Positions 35,532-44,774 of a stretch of 64,000 nt of DNA are shown one piece after another. The notes under the pieces were generated by a model that searched no databases, was not told where the DNA came from, and saw only the letters and a program-made list of their open reading frames with translations. Made by a program: the position numbers and the translations under genes. Positions within the stretch are counted from its first letter, which is position 1; each line of letters opens with the position of its first letter. Source of the DNA: Ureibacillus massiliensis 4400831 = CIP 108448 = CCUG 49529 (GTDB taxonomy: Bacteria; Bacillota; Bacilli; Bacillales_A; Planococcaceae); contig NZ_JPVQ01000007.1 in NCBI RefSeq assembly GCF_000772965.1, forward strand, positions 1 through 64,000, in the 5' to 3' direction.

Positions 35532-37322
35532 TTATTCTATTGGCAATGTATCTTTCCGGAAATAATCATGAATCGTTTCAGCTAACTTGCTTGGAATTTT
35601 AGCTTCTATTAATTGTTCTATCGTTGCTTCACGAATTTTCTTAACCGAACCAAAATGTTTCAATAACTGTTGCTTTCTTTTCGGTCCTATTCCTTCTATT
35701 TCATCTAATACGGATTGGATCGAATGGCTTCCGTGCTGTTGGCGTAAAAATGTAATAGCAAATCGGTGTACTTCATCTTGAATACGCTGAAGCAAATAGA
35801 AACCGTCACTTGTCCGTTTCATTTCAACAGGAACGGGTGGTTCACCGTACAATAATTGAGATGTATTATGCTTTTCATCCTTCGCAAGTCCTGCTATTGG
35901 AATATATAATCCGAGCTCATCCTCTATTACTTCACGAGCGACCTCCATTTGCCCCTTCCCACCATCAATAATAATTAAATCAGGTAACGGTAGATTTTCT
36001 TTTAAAACACGAGTATATCTTCTTCGAATGACTTCCTGCATTGCACCGTAATCATCGTGGGCAGCGGCTTCTCTTAATTTATATTTTCGATATTCTTTTT
36101 TTGCTGGTTTACCATCAATAAATACAACCATCGCTGAAACAGCATCCGCTCCATGCATATGACTATTATCAAAGGCTTCGATTCTTAATGGGGGCTCAAT
36201 ATTCATCGCATCCCCTAACTCTTCGCATGCACCAACTGTTCTTTCCTCTTGACGTTCCATAAGCTGGAATTTTTCTCGAATACCGATTTTGGCATTTTTC
36301 ATAGCTAAATCCACTAACTCTTTTTTCGATCCGCGTTTAGGGATGATCACTTTCACTTCTAGTAGCTTTTCAAGTAGTGATTTCTCTATGTTATTTGGTA
36401 TAAAGATTTCCCTAGGCTTTATATGTTCTGGAATATCATAGAAACGTCCGATGAATGTAAGAAACTCTTCTTCAGGATCTCGGTAAATCGGAAATATGGA
36501 TACATCGCGTTCAATTAATTTTCCTTGGCGCACGAAAAATACTTGCACACACATCCAGCCTTTTTCCACAGCATAACCAAATACATCACGATCCGACATA
36601 TCTCCAGAAACCATTTTTTGCTTTTGCATCACTGTTTCAATATGTTGAATTTGATCTCTGAATTCCTTTGCCCGTTCAAATTCCAGCTTTTCAGCAGCCT
36701 CTAACATTTTCTTTTCGATATTTTCCTTTACTTCCTCATAACCACCTTGCAGGAATTTTGAAATCTCCTCAGTCATTTCATCAAAAACCTTCGGATCGAT
36801 TTCCTTAACACATGGCGCTAAACATTGTCCTAGGTGGTAGTACAAACAAACCCTATCAGGTAATCGATTACATTTACGATAAGGGTAAATTCGGTTAAGC
36901 AGCCTTCTTGTTTCACTTGCTGCGCCTGCATTCGGGTAAGGGCCAAAATATTTTGCTTTATCTTTCTTTACTTTTCTTGTTGTGAGTATACGCGGGTACT
37001 TCTCATTTGTAATTTTTATGTAAGGGTACGTTTTATCGTCCGTTAACATAATGTTATATTTCGGGTCGTGTTTCTTAATTAAATTTAGCTCTAATATTAA
37101 AGCTTCTAAATCGCTTGATGTGACGATATATTCAAAATCTTCAATTTCACTGACCAATCGCTGTGTTTTTCCGTCATGACTTCCAGTGAAATAAGACCGG
37201 ACACGATTCTTTAAAATTTTTGCCTTCCCTACATAAATAATAGTGCCTTGTCGATCTTTCATTAAATAACAGCCTGGTTCATCCGGCAGAATCGCCAATT
37301 TATTTTGAATGTTTTCATTCAT
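35532..37322 (-). CDS. uvrC: UvrABC excinuclease subunit C
   Basis: A 596-residue nucleotide-excision-repair nuclease making both incisions around a lesion. The start is the ATG at 37322, 7 nt after GGTG; a GTG nine bases upstream is inside the ribosome site. The N-terminal GIY-YIG domain ([29 protein letters not shown]), a Cys-rich region ([21 protein letters not shown]), a UVR motif ([18 protein letters not shown]), the RNase H-like domain ([32 protein letters not shown]) and C-terminal HhH motifs ([18 protein letters not shown]) appear in the usual order. Confidence 0.97.
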   Translation of the reverse strand: MNENIQNKLAILPDEPGCYLMKDRQGTIIYVGKAKILKNRVRSYFTGSHDGKTQRLVSEIEDFEYIVTSSDLEALILELNLIKKHDPKYNIMLTDDKTYPYIKITNEKYPRILTTRKVKKDKAKYFGPYPNAGAASETRRLLNRIYPYRKCNRLPDRVCLYYHLGQCLAPCVKEIDPKVFDEMTEEISKFLQGGYEEVKENIEKKMLEAAEKLEFERAKEFRDQIQHIETVMQKQKMVSGDMSDRDVFGYAVEKGWMCVQVFFVRQGKLIERDVSIFPIYRDPEEEFLTFIGRFYDIPEHIKPREIFIPNNIEKSLLEKLLEVKVIIPKRGSKKELVDLAMKNAKIGIREKFQLMERQEERTVGACEELGDAMNIEPPLRIEAFDNSHMHGADAVSAMVVFIDGKPAKKEYRKYKLREAAAHDDYGAMQEVIRRRYTRVLKENLPLPDLIIIDGGKGQMEVAREVIEDELGLYIPIAGLAKDEKHNTSQLLYGEPPVPVEMKRTSDGFYLLQRIQDEVHRFAITFLRQQHGSHSIQSVLDEIEGIGPKRKQQLLKHFGSVKKIREATIEQLIEAKIPSKLAETIHDYFRKDTLPIE

Positions 37323-37800
37323 ACATATCACCTATAGTTGGTTTTTTAATATTATACGGGGTTTTATGTAATGAATGCGAGGAAAAGTATTGTTTTTGTG
37401 AAGGATTGATGGGTAATGTGTTTAAGTAGGCGGGATGAATAATAAACAAGTGACGGTTTTTAATAGGGCAATTCGCTTACTGCGAGATTTTAATAGACAA
37501 ATTCCATTGTTTAATAGACAAATCTTGGGGGATAATAGACAACTCGTGGCATTTAATAGACAACGCCATATTTAATAGACAACTGTAGCCTTTTTATAGA
37601 CAATTCATGTCGGTTAATAGACGACTCGACTCTTTTAATAGACAGACTAGGAGAATCCCTTCATTTTCTAAAAAAATAAAATCAATCCGCTTGTCCCTTA
37701 TATAAAGAATGGTAAACTATTAATGACGATGTCAGACAAAATAGAATCTTCTGAAGTCAACCGAAAACTGACTGAATTTCCCTTAAAGAGAGGAGTTTAA
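37323..37800. other. Intergenic region with degenerate TTTAATAGACAA repeats
   Basis: No gene seen. The middle part (37457-37650) is filled by about nine imperfect copies of TTTAATAGACAA at 19-23 bp spacing. The right end contains the ribosome site (GAGAGGAG) of the 2-hydroxyacid dehydrogenase gene. Confidence 0.75.
37457..37650. repeat. Degenerate direct repeats, consensus TTTAATAGACAA
   Basis: Copies begin near 37458 (TTTTAATAGGGCAA), 37488, 37510, 37531, 37552, 37570, 37590, 37613 and 37634. The 12-bp core is well kept while the 8-11 bp between copies are unrelated. Spacers are far too short and irregular for CRISPR. Confidence 0.85.
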
Positions 37801-37802
37801 AA

Positions 37803-38765
37803 ATGAAACCTAAAGTAATTGTCTATAAAAAAGTAGATAAACAGGTATTAGATTTTATTCAGACGACATGCGATGTTGTTAGCTTCGATCAGCTAGATTC
37901 AAATAACTTCCCACAATTTCTTCAGGAGCTAAAGACTGCCGAAGGATTACTAGGCTCCGTCTTAAAAGTAGATAAGGAATTATTAGACCACGCGCCAAAT
38001 TTAAAAATCGTGTGTAATACTTCTGTTGGCTACGACAATTTTGATATGGCAGAACTATCAGCACGCGGAATTATGGCTACTAATACGCCCGGGGTTTTAA
38101 ATGATACTGTGGCTGATACTATTTTTGGGTTACTATTAGCCACTGCGAGAAGGATACCTGAATTAGATCAATTTGTGAAAAATGGCCAGTGGGAGTCCAT
38201 GATTGGCGAGGATCTATTTGGAGTAGATGTCCATCATAAAGTATTAGGTATTATTGGTATGGGCGGAGTTGGAACTGCTATTGCAAAAAGAGCTCATTTA
38301 GGATTTGACATGCAAATTTTATATCATAATCGTTCGAGAAATGAAGAAGCGGAGAACAAATTCGGTGCAACATACTGCTCACTCGATGAATTACTACAAC
38401 AATCGGATTACGTATGCTTAATGACCCCATTAACACCTGCTACTGAGAAAATGATTGGTAAAAGAGAGTTTGAGTTAATGAAAAAAACAGCCATTTTCAT
38501 AAATGGTTCAAGAGGGAAAACTGTTGATGAAGAAGCGTTAATTGATGCCTTGAAAACAGGTGAAATTTTAGCTGCAGGACTCGATGTTTTTGTTGAAGAG
38601 CCAGTACAACCAAATCATCCACTACTATCAATGAAAAATGTAGTGACACTGCCACATATCGGCTCAGCTACGTACGAAACTCGAATGAAGATGGCAATGC
38701 TAGGCGCAACTAATTTAGTCGCTGGGCTGCAAGGAAATACTCCACCAAACTTAATTAAAATTTAA
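37803..38765 (+). CDS. D-isomer-specific 2-hydroxyacid dehydrogenase
   Basis: A 320-residue NAD(P)-dependent enzyme like glyoxylate/hydroxypyruvate or 2-ketogluconate reductases. The nucleotide fold motif GIIGMGGVGTAIAKRA is near residue 157; catalytic Arg is in FINGSRGKTVDE, Glu in DVFVEEPVQPNHPLL, and His in TLPHIGSATYETR. An AGAGAGGAG site precedes ATG. The actual substrate is not visible. It is a single gene in a block inserted between trxA and uvrC relative to the order I know. Confidence 0.92.
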   Translation: MKPKVIVYKKVDKQVLDFIQTTCDVVSFDQLDSNNFPQFLQELKTAEGLLGSVLKVDKELLDHAPNLKIVCNTSVGYDNFDMAELSARGIMATNTPGVLNDTVADTIFGLLLATARRIPELDQFVKNGQWESMIGEDLFGVDVHHKVLGIIGMGGVGTAIAKRAHLGFDMQILYHNRSRNEEAENKFGATYCSLDELLQQSDYVCLMTPLTPATEKMIGKREFELMKKTAIFINGSRGKTVDEEALIDALKTGEILAAGLDVFVEEPVQPNHPLLSMKNVVTLPHIGSATYETRMKMAMLGATNLVAGLQGNTPPNLIKI

Positions 38766-38840
38766 ACAAAGTCAAAAAGGGATAGTGCTTATCGTTAACG
38801 AATTAGTTCGTTTTCTTTTACTAAGTTTTGTTCATACTAT

Positions 38841-38877
38841 AAATAAGCCCATACCAACTAAGGTATGAGCTTATTTT
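38841..38877. terminator. Bidirectional terminator
   Basis: AAATAAGCCCATACC pairs with GGTATGAGCTTATTT (one mismatch), loop of six, A/T-rich flanks. It separates two convergent dehydrogenase genes. Confidence 0.85.
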
Positions 38878-38928
38878 CATAGTCTTTTCTTAAGTAAGGC
38901 TATGAACATTTTTAAAATCAATATGAGT

Positions 38929-39963
38929 TTAAGAATAATCCGTTACTACAAATGTACCTGTTGTTGCAAAGTTACTCATGTCTTCAAAGATTCCCTCTAC
39001 CTCTGAGAGTTTAATTTCGGCTGTTACCATTTTTCCTGGTTGAAGTTTTCCTTTCGCTACTTGATCTAGTAATGTGTTAAAGCGGAAAGCTGGAATTCCA
39101 AGTGTTGTAATAAATGATTTTTCCGAAAGGACCATATCATCTACCGGAATTGAGATAAAGCCGCCTTCTTTTTTCGTTGTAACACCTACTTGTAAATGGC
39201 GTCCACCTTTCTTTAAGCTGTTGATACCATTTAAACAAGTTTCAGTAATACCAAGTGCATCTACTGATACATCTGCACCACCTAGAGTTATCTCTTTTAC
39301 CGCTTCAACAGCGTTTGTATTGCGACTATTAATCACATAATCTGCTCCCAATTTCTTAGCTAGTTCCAGATTATTATCGTTTATATCTACTCCAATAACC
39401 GTTGCTCCCATAGAAGATGCGATATGAATTGCGGATAATCCAATACCACCACAACCATAAACAACTACTTTTTCACCTGGTAAGACATGTACACGATCCA
39501 CTACCCCATGATAAGCAGTCATAAAACGGCAACCTAATGCAGCTGCATCTTTGAAGCTTAGTCCTTCAGGTAAATGCATTACATTGCGATCACCTTTAGG
39601 CACAGCAACATATTCACCATAGCCACCTTGATATGCAGTTCCAGGGACGATAAATGAATCACAAAGGTGAGTATTTCCAGCTATACAATGAGGACAAGTC
39701 CCATCACTACCAGAGAAAGGAACAATCACTCTATCTCCACGTTTAAAATTCTTTACATCTGGGCCAACTTCTTCAACAATTCCACAAAATTCATGTCCAA
39801 TAACAGGCTGTACAATTCCGTGATCGCCAACCCACACATGCCAATCACTTCGACAAACGCCATTTGCCATTGTTTTTATAAGGATACCATCTTTCTCAAT
39901 TTCAGGTACTGGCACATCTTTAACCACTGCTTTTTTAACATCTTCAATAACAAGTGCTTTCAT
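38929..39963 (-). CDS. Zinc-dependent alcohol dehydrogenase family protein
   Basis: A 344-residue medium-chain dehydrogenase. Catalytic zinc ligands are in ANGVCRSDWHVW and GHEFCG; the Rossmann motif is VVYGCGGIGLSAIHIASSMGA. The structural-zinc lobe reads SDGTCPHCIAGNTHLC, with three cysteines instead of four, an Asp or Ser taking the place of the first. Substrate is unknown; primary or secondary alcohols are likely. A GGAGAGGGG site precedes ATG. The LuxR-type gene at 40114 is divergent and could regulate it. Confidence 0.92.
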   Translation of the reverse strand: MKALVIEDVKKAVVKDVPVPEIEKDGILIKTMANGVCRSDWHVWVGDHGIVQPVIGHEFCGIVEEVGPDVKNFKRGDRVIVPFSGSDGTCPHCIAGNTHLCDSFIVPGTAYQGGYGEYVAVPKGDRNVMHLPEGLSFKDAAALGCRFMTAYHGVVDRVHVLPGEKVVVYGCGGIGLSAIHIASSMGATVIGVDINDNNLELAKKLGADYVINSRNTNAVEAVKEITLGGADVSVDALGITETCLNGINSLKKGGRHLQVGVTTKKEGGFISIPVDDMVLSEKSFITTLGIPAFRFNTLLDQVAKGKLQPGKMVTAEIKLSEVEGIFEDMSNFATTGTFVVTDYS

Positions 39964-40113
39964 TTATTTCCCCTCTCCTTCATGAATAATTAGATGAAAA
40001 CGTAGATTTTTATAGTTATAAAGTTAGCGCTTTCATAGTTTGATGGTATAATATTCTTAATATTATGTATATTACCATTTTTGCATGAGTCCCATCCTTC
40101 GAAAGGAGTAGAA

Positions 40114-40815
40114 ATGATGAACTATTCAACTACCATTTTACATCGATTACAAGAGTTGGAGACCTGTCCTTCCCAAGAAAGACAGATTGTGAAAATGATG
40201 GAGCTATATATGGAATGTTTTCCTGTAAAGGATGCCTATCTTTTTCGATATTCATCAATTGGTTTTCTTGCTGAAGGTGTCATTTCACTTGTAGATGGCA
40301 AAATTCAATACATACATGATGATCGTTACGATGTTCGAACTCTTTCTACGATTCTAGATCCAATTCAAAAGCGAAAGGCGATGTATTATGAAGGACTAGA
40401 ATTATTCGAAAAAACAAGTAGTCATTATGTGATTGACCGTGATGTTTCCTGTTTTCTTATTACACCATTATTTAAAGGTTCTATGGTATATGGATATATT
40501 TACAGTTTACGATTAAAAGAATCAGCGAAGATGGGTCAAAATCTATTAGCTGATCTAACGGGATTTGGAAATAGAGTCGGAAAGATGATCCATTCATCTC
40601 TCCATTCTGAAGGTGATTCCAACATATTAAGTAAAAGAGAACTTGAAGTAATGTCTCGAATTGCTGAAGGAAATACAACAAAAGAAATCGCAGATACTCT
40701 TGGAATTAGCGAACTAACCGTCAAGCAATATGTGAAATTAGCGGTAAAAAAACTAAATGCTACGAATCGAGTTCACGCGATTACGGAGATGTTTCGGAGA
40801 GGGTTTTTGTCTTGA
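40114..40815 (+). CDS. LuxR-family transcriptional regulator with GAF-like sensor
   Basis: A 233-residue protein; the ATG at 40114 lies 6 nt after AAAGGAG, so the longer frame from 40081 is rejected. Residues 1-160 are a GAF-like or unclassified sensing domain (DAYLFRYSSIGFLAEGVISLVDGKIQYI). The C-terminal HTH (LSKRELEVMSRIAEGNTTKEIADTLGISELTVKQYVKLAVKKLNATNR) is a clear LuxR/FixJ type. No receiver domain is present, so it probably senses a ligand directly. The divergent alcohol dehydrogenase gene is the natural candidate target. Confidence 0.88.
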   Translation: MMNYSTTILHRLQELETCPSQERQIVKMMELYMECFPVKDAYLFRYSSIGFLAEGVISLVDGKIQYIHDDRYDVRTLSTILDPIQKRKAMYYEGLELFEKTSSHYVIDRDVSCFLITPLFKGSMVYGYIYSLRLKESAKMGQNLLADLTGFGNRVGKMIHSSLHSEGDSNILSKRELEVMSRIAEGNTTKEIADTLGISELTVKQYVKLAVKKLNATNRVHAITEMFRRGFLS

Positions 40816-40859
40816 TGGGAACAGAATTCAAAGACACTGTCCCTTTGTCTTTAATGGAC

Positions 40860-40895
40860 AAAAAAACCGCGCACTCAAATTAAGTACACGGTAAT
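40860..40895 (-). terminator. Probable terminator of trxA
   Basis: On the - strand ACCGTGTACTT and GAGTGCGCGGT form an imperfect stem followed by seven U, just after the trxA stop. Confidence 0.6.
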
Positions 40896-40907
40896 AACAT
40901 CTCATAA

Positions 40908-41222
40908 TTATTTATTGTTGTTAATGAACTCTACTAGAGCTTCTTTTGGTTGGAAACCAACAGTTTTCGCTACTAGTTCACCATCTTTGAATAATAGTAG
41001 TGTCGGGATAGACATTACTTGGTATTCAGCAGCAGTAACTTGGTTATTATCAACGTCTAATTTTGCGATTTTTACTTGGTCGCCCATTTCGCTGTCGATT
41101 TCTTCTAACACTGGTGCGATCATTTTACAAGGTCCACACCAAGTAGCCCAAAAGTCTACTAGTACAACGCCAGAAGCGATTTCTTCTGAAAAGTTTTGGT
41201 CTGTTACATGTACAATTGCCAT
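40908..41222 (-). CDS. trxA: Thioredoxin
   Basis: A 104-residue protein with the active site WCGPCK at about residues 28-33 and the cis-proline loop [12 protein letters not shown]. It reduces protein disulfides with thioredoxin reductase. A good AAGGAGGC site precedes ATG. It lies between the etf operon and the inserted dehydrogenase block; in B. subtilis it sits directly before uvrC. Confidence 0.97.
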   Translation of the reverse strand: MAIVHVTDQNFSEEIASGVVLVDFWATWCGPCKMIAPVLEEIDSEMGDQVKIAKLDVDNNQVTAAEYQVMSIPTLLLFKDGELVAKTVGFQPKEALVEFINNNK

Positions 41223-41354
41223 TTACATTGCCTCCTTAAATCTAACATCTTTTGTAGTATAGCACGATAAAAAATGAAGGTGTAGCAAAGTGAACTAAAT
41301 AAACGATAAATATTTACATTTTATTAACAAAATGAAAAGCATAACATATCCATT

Positions 41355-41392
41355 CAAAAAAACATCTCACCATTTTTATGGAGAGATGCTTG
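41355..41392 (-). terminator. Rho-independent terminator of the fadR-etfA operon
   Basis: CATCTCACC (41363-41371) pairs with GGAGAGATG (41380-41388); the - strand continues into seven U. It lies just after the etfA stop. Confidence 0.85.
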
Positions 41393-41404
41393 ATCAGTAT
41401 TCGA

Positions 41405-42382
41405 TTATGAACCTACTTTTAAAGCCTTGATTTCTTCTATCATTAATGGAATGACTTCAAATAAATCTCCTACGATTCCATAGTCCGCAACTTTAAAGAT
41501 ATTCGCTTCTGGATCTTTATTAATAGCTACGATGACTTTTGAATTGGACATACCTGCTAAATGCTGAATTGCTCCAGAGATACCTGCTGCAATATACAAA
41601 TCCGGTGTTACTACTTTTCCTGTTTGACCGATTTGTAAAGAATAGTCGCAGTACCCAGCATCACAAGCTCCACGAGATGCACCAACAGCACCACCTAGTA
41701 AATTTGCTAATTCTGTTAATGGCTCGAAGCCTTCTTCTGATTTAACACCACGACCCCCTGCTACAACAACTTTCGCTTCGGATAAATCAACACCCTCAGA
41801 TGTTTTACGAACAACTTCTTTAATAATTGTACGTAAGTTTTGAATATCTACAGTTAATGATGATACTGAACCTGAACGACTTTCATCCTTTTCTAATGCA
41901 GGGATGTTGTTAGGACGTACTGTTACAAAAACGATACCTTCTTTAATTTTTACTTTTTCGAAGGCTTTACCAGAGTAAATCGGACGAATGAATAATACAT
42001 CATCACCCGAACCTTCAATTTCCGTTACATCTGAAATTAATCCAGACTGTATACGTGAAGATACTTTTGGGGATAAATCTTTCCCTAATGATGTATGTCC
42101 AAAAACAATCGCTTCAGGTTTTTCTTGTTCATAAATAGCTAAAATTGCTTGGCTATAACCATCAGATGTATATGATTTTAAATGTGGATGTTCCACAGTT
42201 ACTACACGGTCTGCTCCATATGCAATTAAGTTTGGAGCTAAGCTTTCTACAGAATCCCCTAACAATACGCCTACGATTTCCCCACCGTCAGCAATTTGCT
42301 TTGCAGCTGCAATGGCTTCGTATGACACGTTACGAATAACACCTTCACGAATTTCTCCAAGAACTAATACTTTTTTTGACAT
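41405..42382 (-). CDS. etfA: Electron transfer flavoprotein subunit alpha
   Basis: A 325-residue FAD-binding subunit. The C-terminal domain has VVVAGGRGVKSEEGFEPL, ASRGACDAGYCDYSLQIGQTGKVVTPDLYIAAGISGAIQH and NKDPEANIFKVADYGIVGD, the ETF-alpha signature. It accepts electrons from acyl-CoA dehydrogenases during beta-oxidation and passes them to the quinone pool. It begins 30 bp after etfB. Last gene of fadR-fadB-etfB-etfA. Confidence 0.96.
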   Translation of the reverse strand: MSKKVLVLGEIREGVIRNVSYEAIAAAKQIADGGEIVGVLLGDSVESLAPNLIAYGADRVVTVEHPHLKSYTSDGYSQAILAIYEQEKPEAIVFGHTSLGKDLSPKVSSRIQSGLISDVTEIEGSGDDVLFIRPIYSGKAFEKVKIKEGIVFVTVRPNNIPALEKDESRSGSVSSLTVDIQNLRTIIKEVVRKTSEGVDLSEAKVVVAGGRGVKSEEGFEPLTELANLLGGAVGASRGACDAGYCDYSLQIGQTGKVVTPDLYIAAGISGAIQHLAGMSNSKVIVAINKDPEANIFKVADYGIVGDLFEVIPLMIEEIKALKVGS

Positions 42383-42412
42383 TTGTATCCCTCCATTTCC
42401 CAGTCTTTACGA

Positions 42413-43186
42413 TTAAATAACTTTCGCTTCCGAATGAAGTAAGTTGACTAATTCTTTAACTTGTTGTGAGATTTCACCTTCTAGAATACGCCCAGCTGAT
42501 TTTTGTGATGGTAAAAATACTTCAACCGTTTCTATTTTTAATTCCACATCATCTTCATCAATATCTAAATCGTCTAATTCAAGTTCTTCAAGTGGTTTTT
42601 TCTTTGCCTTCATAATACCTGGTAAAGAAGGATAACGTGGCTCATTTAAACCTTGTTGAGCAGTGACTAGTAAAGGTAAAGTAGTCTCAATTACCTCTGA
42701 GTCTCCTTCGATATCACGAACGATTTTCACTGCTGAACCGTCAATTTCTAAATCTGTAATTGTCGTTACATAGTTGATACCTAGTAAATCAGCAACGCGC
42801 GGACCAACTTGCCCTGTTCCACCGTCAATTGCCACATTACCAGCTAAAATTAAGTCAACCTCTTTATCTTTTAAATACTCTGCTAGAATATAAGCTGTAG
42901 ACGCTTGATCTAATTCATCTAAGTCGTCCTCTGTATTGATAAGTACCGCTTCATCTGCTCCCATTGCAAGTGCAGTTCGCAGTTGTTTTTCAGCATCTTC
43001 TCCGCCGATTGTTACAACTATTACTTTCCCACCTTCTGCATCGCGAACTTGAATCGCTTCCTCGATGGCATATTCATCATATGGATTAATAATAAATTCA
43101 GCACCATCCTCCTGGATTTTGCCATTTGAAATAACAATTTTTTCTTCAGTGTCGAATGTTCTTTTTACTAAAACGTAAATGTTCAT
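42413..43186 (-). CDS. etfB: Electron transfer flavoprotein subunit beta
   Basis: A 257-residue AMP-binding subunit, partner of EtfA. The ATG at 43186 follows TAGGAGGTAG and gives MNIYVLVKRTFDTEEK, as in homologues; the upstream extension is rejected. NPYDEYAIEEAIQ, DLILAGNVAIDGGTGQVGPRVADLLG and the ETF-beta loop near LLVTAQQGLNEPRYPSLPGIMKAKKKP are visible. Confidence 0.96.
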   Translation of the reverse strand: MNIYVLVKRTFDTEEKIVISNGKIQEDGAEFIINPYDEYAIEEAIQVRDAEGGKVIVVTIGGEDAEKQLRTALAMGADEAVLINTEDDLDELDQASTAYILAEYLKDKEVDLILAGNVAIDGGTGQVGPRVADLLGINYVTTITDLEIDGSAVKIVRDIEGDSEVIETTLPLLVTAQQGLNEPRYPSLPGIMKAKKKPLEELELDDLDIDEDDVELKIETVEVFLPSQKSAGRILEGEISQQVKELVNLLHSEAKVI

Positions 43187-43212
43187 ACTACTACCTCCTA
43201 ATCTCAAATTAT

Positions 43213-43986
43213 TTATTTCCCTGTAAATTTAGGCTTTCTTTTTTCGATAAATGCTTGTATACCTTCTTTAGCATCTTTCGATTCGAACACAGTACCAAAA
43301 CTGTCTGCCTCAGCCTCTACTCCATTGTAGTAAGACGCATCCTTGCTATATTGCAGCATCGATATTGCCGCCTTTAATGCCACAGGACTCTTTTCTGCAA
43401 TTTTTTTCGCAAGTTCCAGTGTATTTGCAAGCAGTTGATCAGCCGGGAACGCTTTATTCGCTAATCCCCATTGAACTGCCTCTGCCCCTGAAATCGGTTC
43501 ACTTGTAAAGAGCATTTCTGCAGCTTTTGCAGTACCAACATATTTTGGTAGACGTTGTGTTCCTGCAAAGCCTGGAATTAAACCAAGACTAAGCTCTGGA
43601 AGTCCAAGTTTTGCATCTTCTGCTACATATCGGATATGGCAGCTCATCGCTAATTCTAGTCCCCCTCCAAGAGCAGCACCATGAATTGCAGCAATTATTG
43701 GTTTAGGAAAGGATTCTAATTTTTCAAATACTTGTTGTCCACTTGCTGCTAATTTTGAAAATTCGTCACCAGATGCTACTTCTGTGAATTCTTTTATATC
43801 AGCCCCTGCTGAGAAAAATCGACCTTCACCATGTAGAACGATTACTCGAATTGTTTGATCTAACTCCATTGCGTCCAACATTTCATCTACTTCAACTATT
43901 AGTTGTCGCGACAAAGCATTTGCAGGCGGTCGTTGAATTGTGACAACCGCAACCCCATCTTCAACCTTCCAACTTAAGTATTCCAT
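43213..43986 (-). CDS. fadB: Enoyl-CoA hydratase
   Basis: A 257-residue crotonase-fold enzyme that hydrates trans-2-enoyl-CoA in beta-oxidation. The oxyanion-hole motif HGAALGGGLELAMSCHIR and the two catalytic glutamates (LGLPELSLGLIPGFAGTQRLP) are present. The ATG at 43986 lies 7 nt after AAAGGGGG. It follows fadR by 22 bp and precedes etfB by 26 bp, so it is cotranscribed. Confidence 0.95.
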   Translation of the reverse strand: MEYLSWKVEDGVAVVTIQRPPANALSRQLIVEVDEMLDAMELDQTIRVIVLHGEGRFFSAGADIKEFTEVASGDEFSKLAASGQQVFEKLESFPKPIIAAIHGAALGGGLELAMSCHIRYVAEDAKLGLPELSLGLIPGFAGTQRLPKYVGTAKAAEMLFTSEPISGAEAVQWGLANKAFPADQLLANTLELAKKIAEKSPVALKAAISMLQYSKDASYYNGVEAEADSFGTVFESKDAKEGIQAFIEKRKPKFTGK

Positions 43987-44008
43987 CACACATCCCCCTT
44001 TTTATCAT

Positions 44009-44590
44009 CTACCCTTTTAAACCTTTTAGCAACAATTTTCTAACTTTTGGCGCAATTTCGACTAAATCATAGCGAAATTCATTCATAACCCATGTAGTTA
44101 TGTTTTCATCGATGGTTCCAAACACCATTTGACGTGCAACTCGCACATCCATCGTTGGATCAAATTCACCATTTGTCATGCCTTCTATTAATATTTCATC
44201 TAGTAATTTTAAATACTCTTTTAATATCGTATTTATTTTTACTCTTAATTCTTTATTTGATTGTCTTAACTCTAGCTGAGTCACTGTAGCAAGATGGTGA
44301 TCATTTGCTAATACTTGAAAATGATTGTCAATCATTTGTGATAGCTTTTCCGTTGATGATTTTCCTTGTTGGATAATCTCTTTTAAATTTTCAACGAAAA
44401 CTGCCATCTTTTCTTGGAACACGGAAATAAAAATATCTTCTTTATTTTTAAAGTATAGATAGATAGTTCCATCAGCAACTCCAGCTTGTTTAGCGATTTT
44501 AGAAACCTGGGCTTGATGATAACCATTTTCTGCGATAGCAATGACAGCGGCATCGATAATTTGTTTATACTTAGGCTTATTTCGTTTCAT
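44009..44590 (-). CDS. fadR: TetR-family fatty-acid degradation repressor
   Basis: A 193-residue regulator with an N-terminal HTH (IIDAAVIAIAENGYHQAQVSKIAKQAGVADGTIYLYFKNKEDIF) and a C-terminal acyl-CoA-binding domain. B. subtilis FadR represses beta-oxidation genes and is released by long-chain acyl-CoA. First gene of fadR-fadB-etfB-etfA, with a matching palindromic operator (44709-44726) at its own promoter, implying autoregulation. Confidence 0.94.
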   Translation of the reverse strand: MKRNKPKYKQIIDAAVIAIAENGYHQAQVSKIAKQAGVADGTIYLYFKNKEDIFISVFQEKMAVFVENLKEIIQQGKSSTEKLSQMIDNHFQVLANDHHLATVTQLELRQSNKELRVKINTILKEYLKLLDEILIEGMTNGEFDPTMDVRVARQMVFGTIDENITTWVMNEFRYDLVEIAPKVRKLLLKGLKG

Positions 44591-44708
44591 TTAACTCACC
44601 ACCATCCAAAACCTTTCCTATCGCCAAGCAAATTTTGAGGATAGGCTTGTTAACTTATTGATGTAATTTGAATATCATTTTTATACAAAAAAATATGAAA
44701 ACATAAAA

Positions 44709-44726
44709 TGAATGACTGTTCATTCA
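44709..44726. promoter_or_regulatory. FadR operator
   Basis: TGAATGACTGTTCATTCA fits the B. subtilis FadR consensus (TGAATGAMTANTCATTCA) except at one central base. It is a 7-bp inverted repeat with a 4-bp centre, placed at the predicted start of transcription of fadR. Confidence 0.85.
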
Positions 44727-44733
44727 TGTTTTC

Positions 44734-44762
44734 ATATTATAATTTATTAAATTTTCTGTCAA
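44734..44762 (-). promoter_or_regulatory. Sigma-A promoter of fadR operon
   Basis: On the - strand TTGACA (44762-44757), 17 bp, TAATAT (44739-44734); TATAAT at 15-bp spacing is the alternative -10. The FadR operator overlaps the start region. Confidence 0.75.
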
Positions 44763-44774
44763 CAATTAATATAT

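Noticed and set aside
37457-37650. Possible CRISPR array (short direct repeats with variable spacers)
   Set aside because: The repeat core is only 12 bp, spacers are 8-11 bp, copies are imperfect and there are no cas genes.
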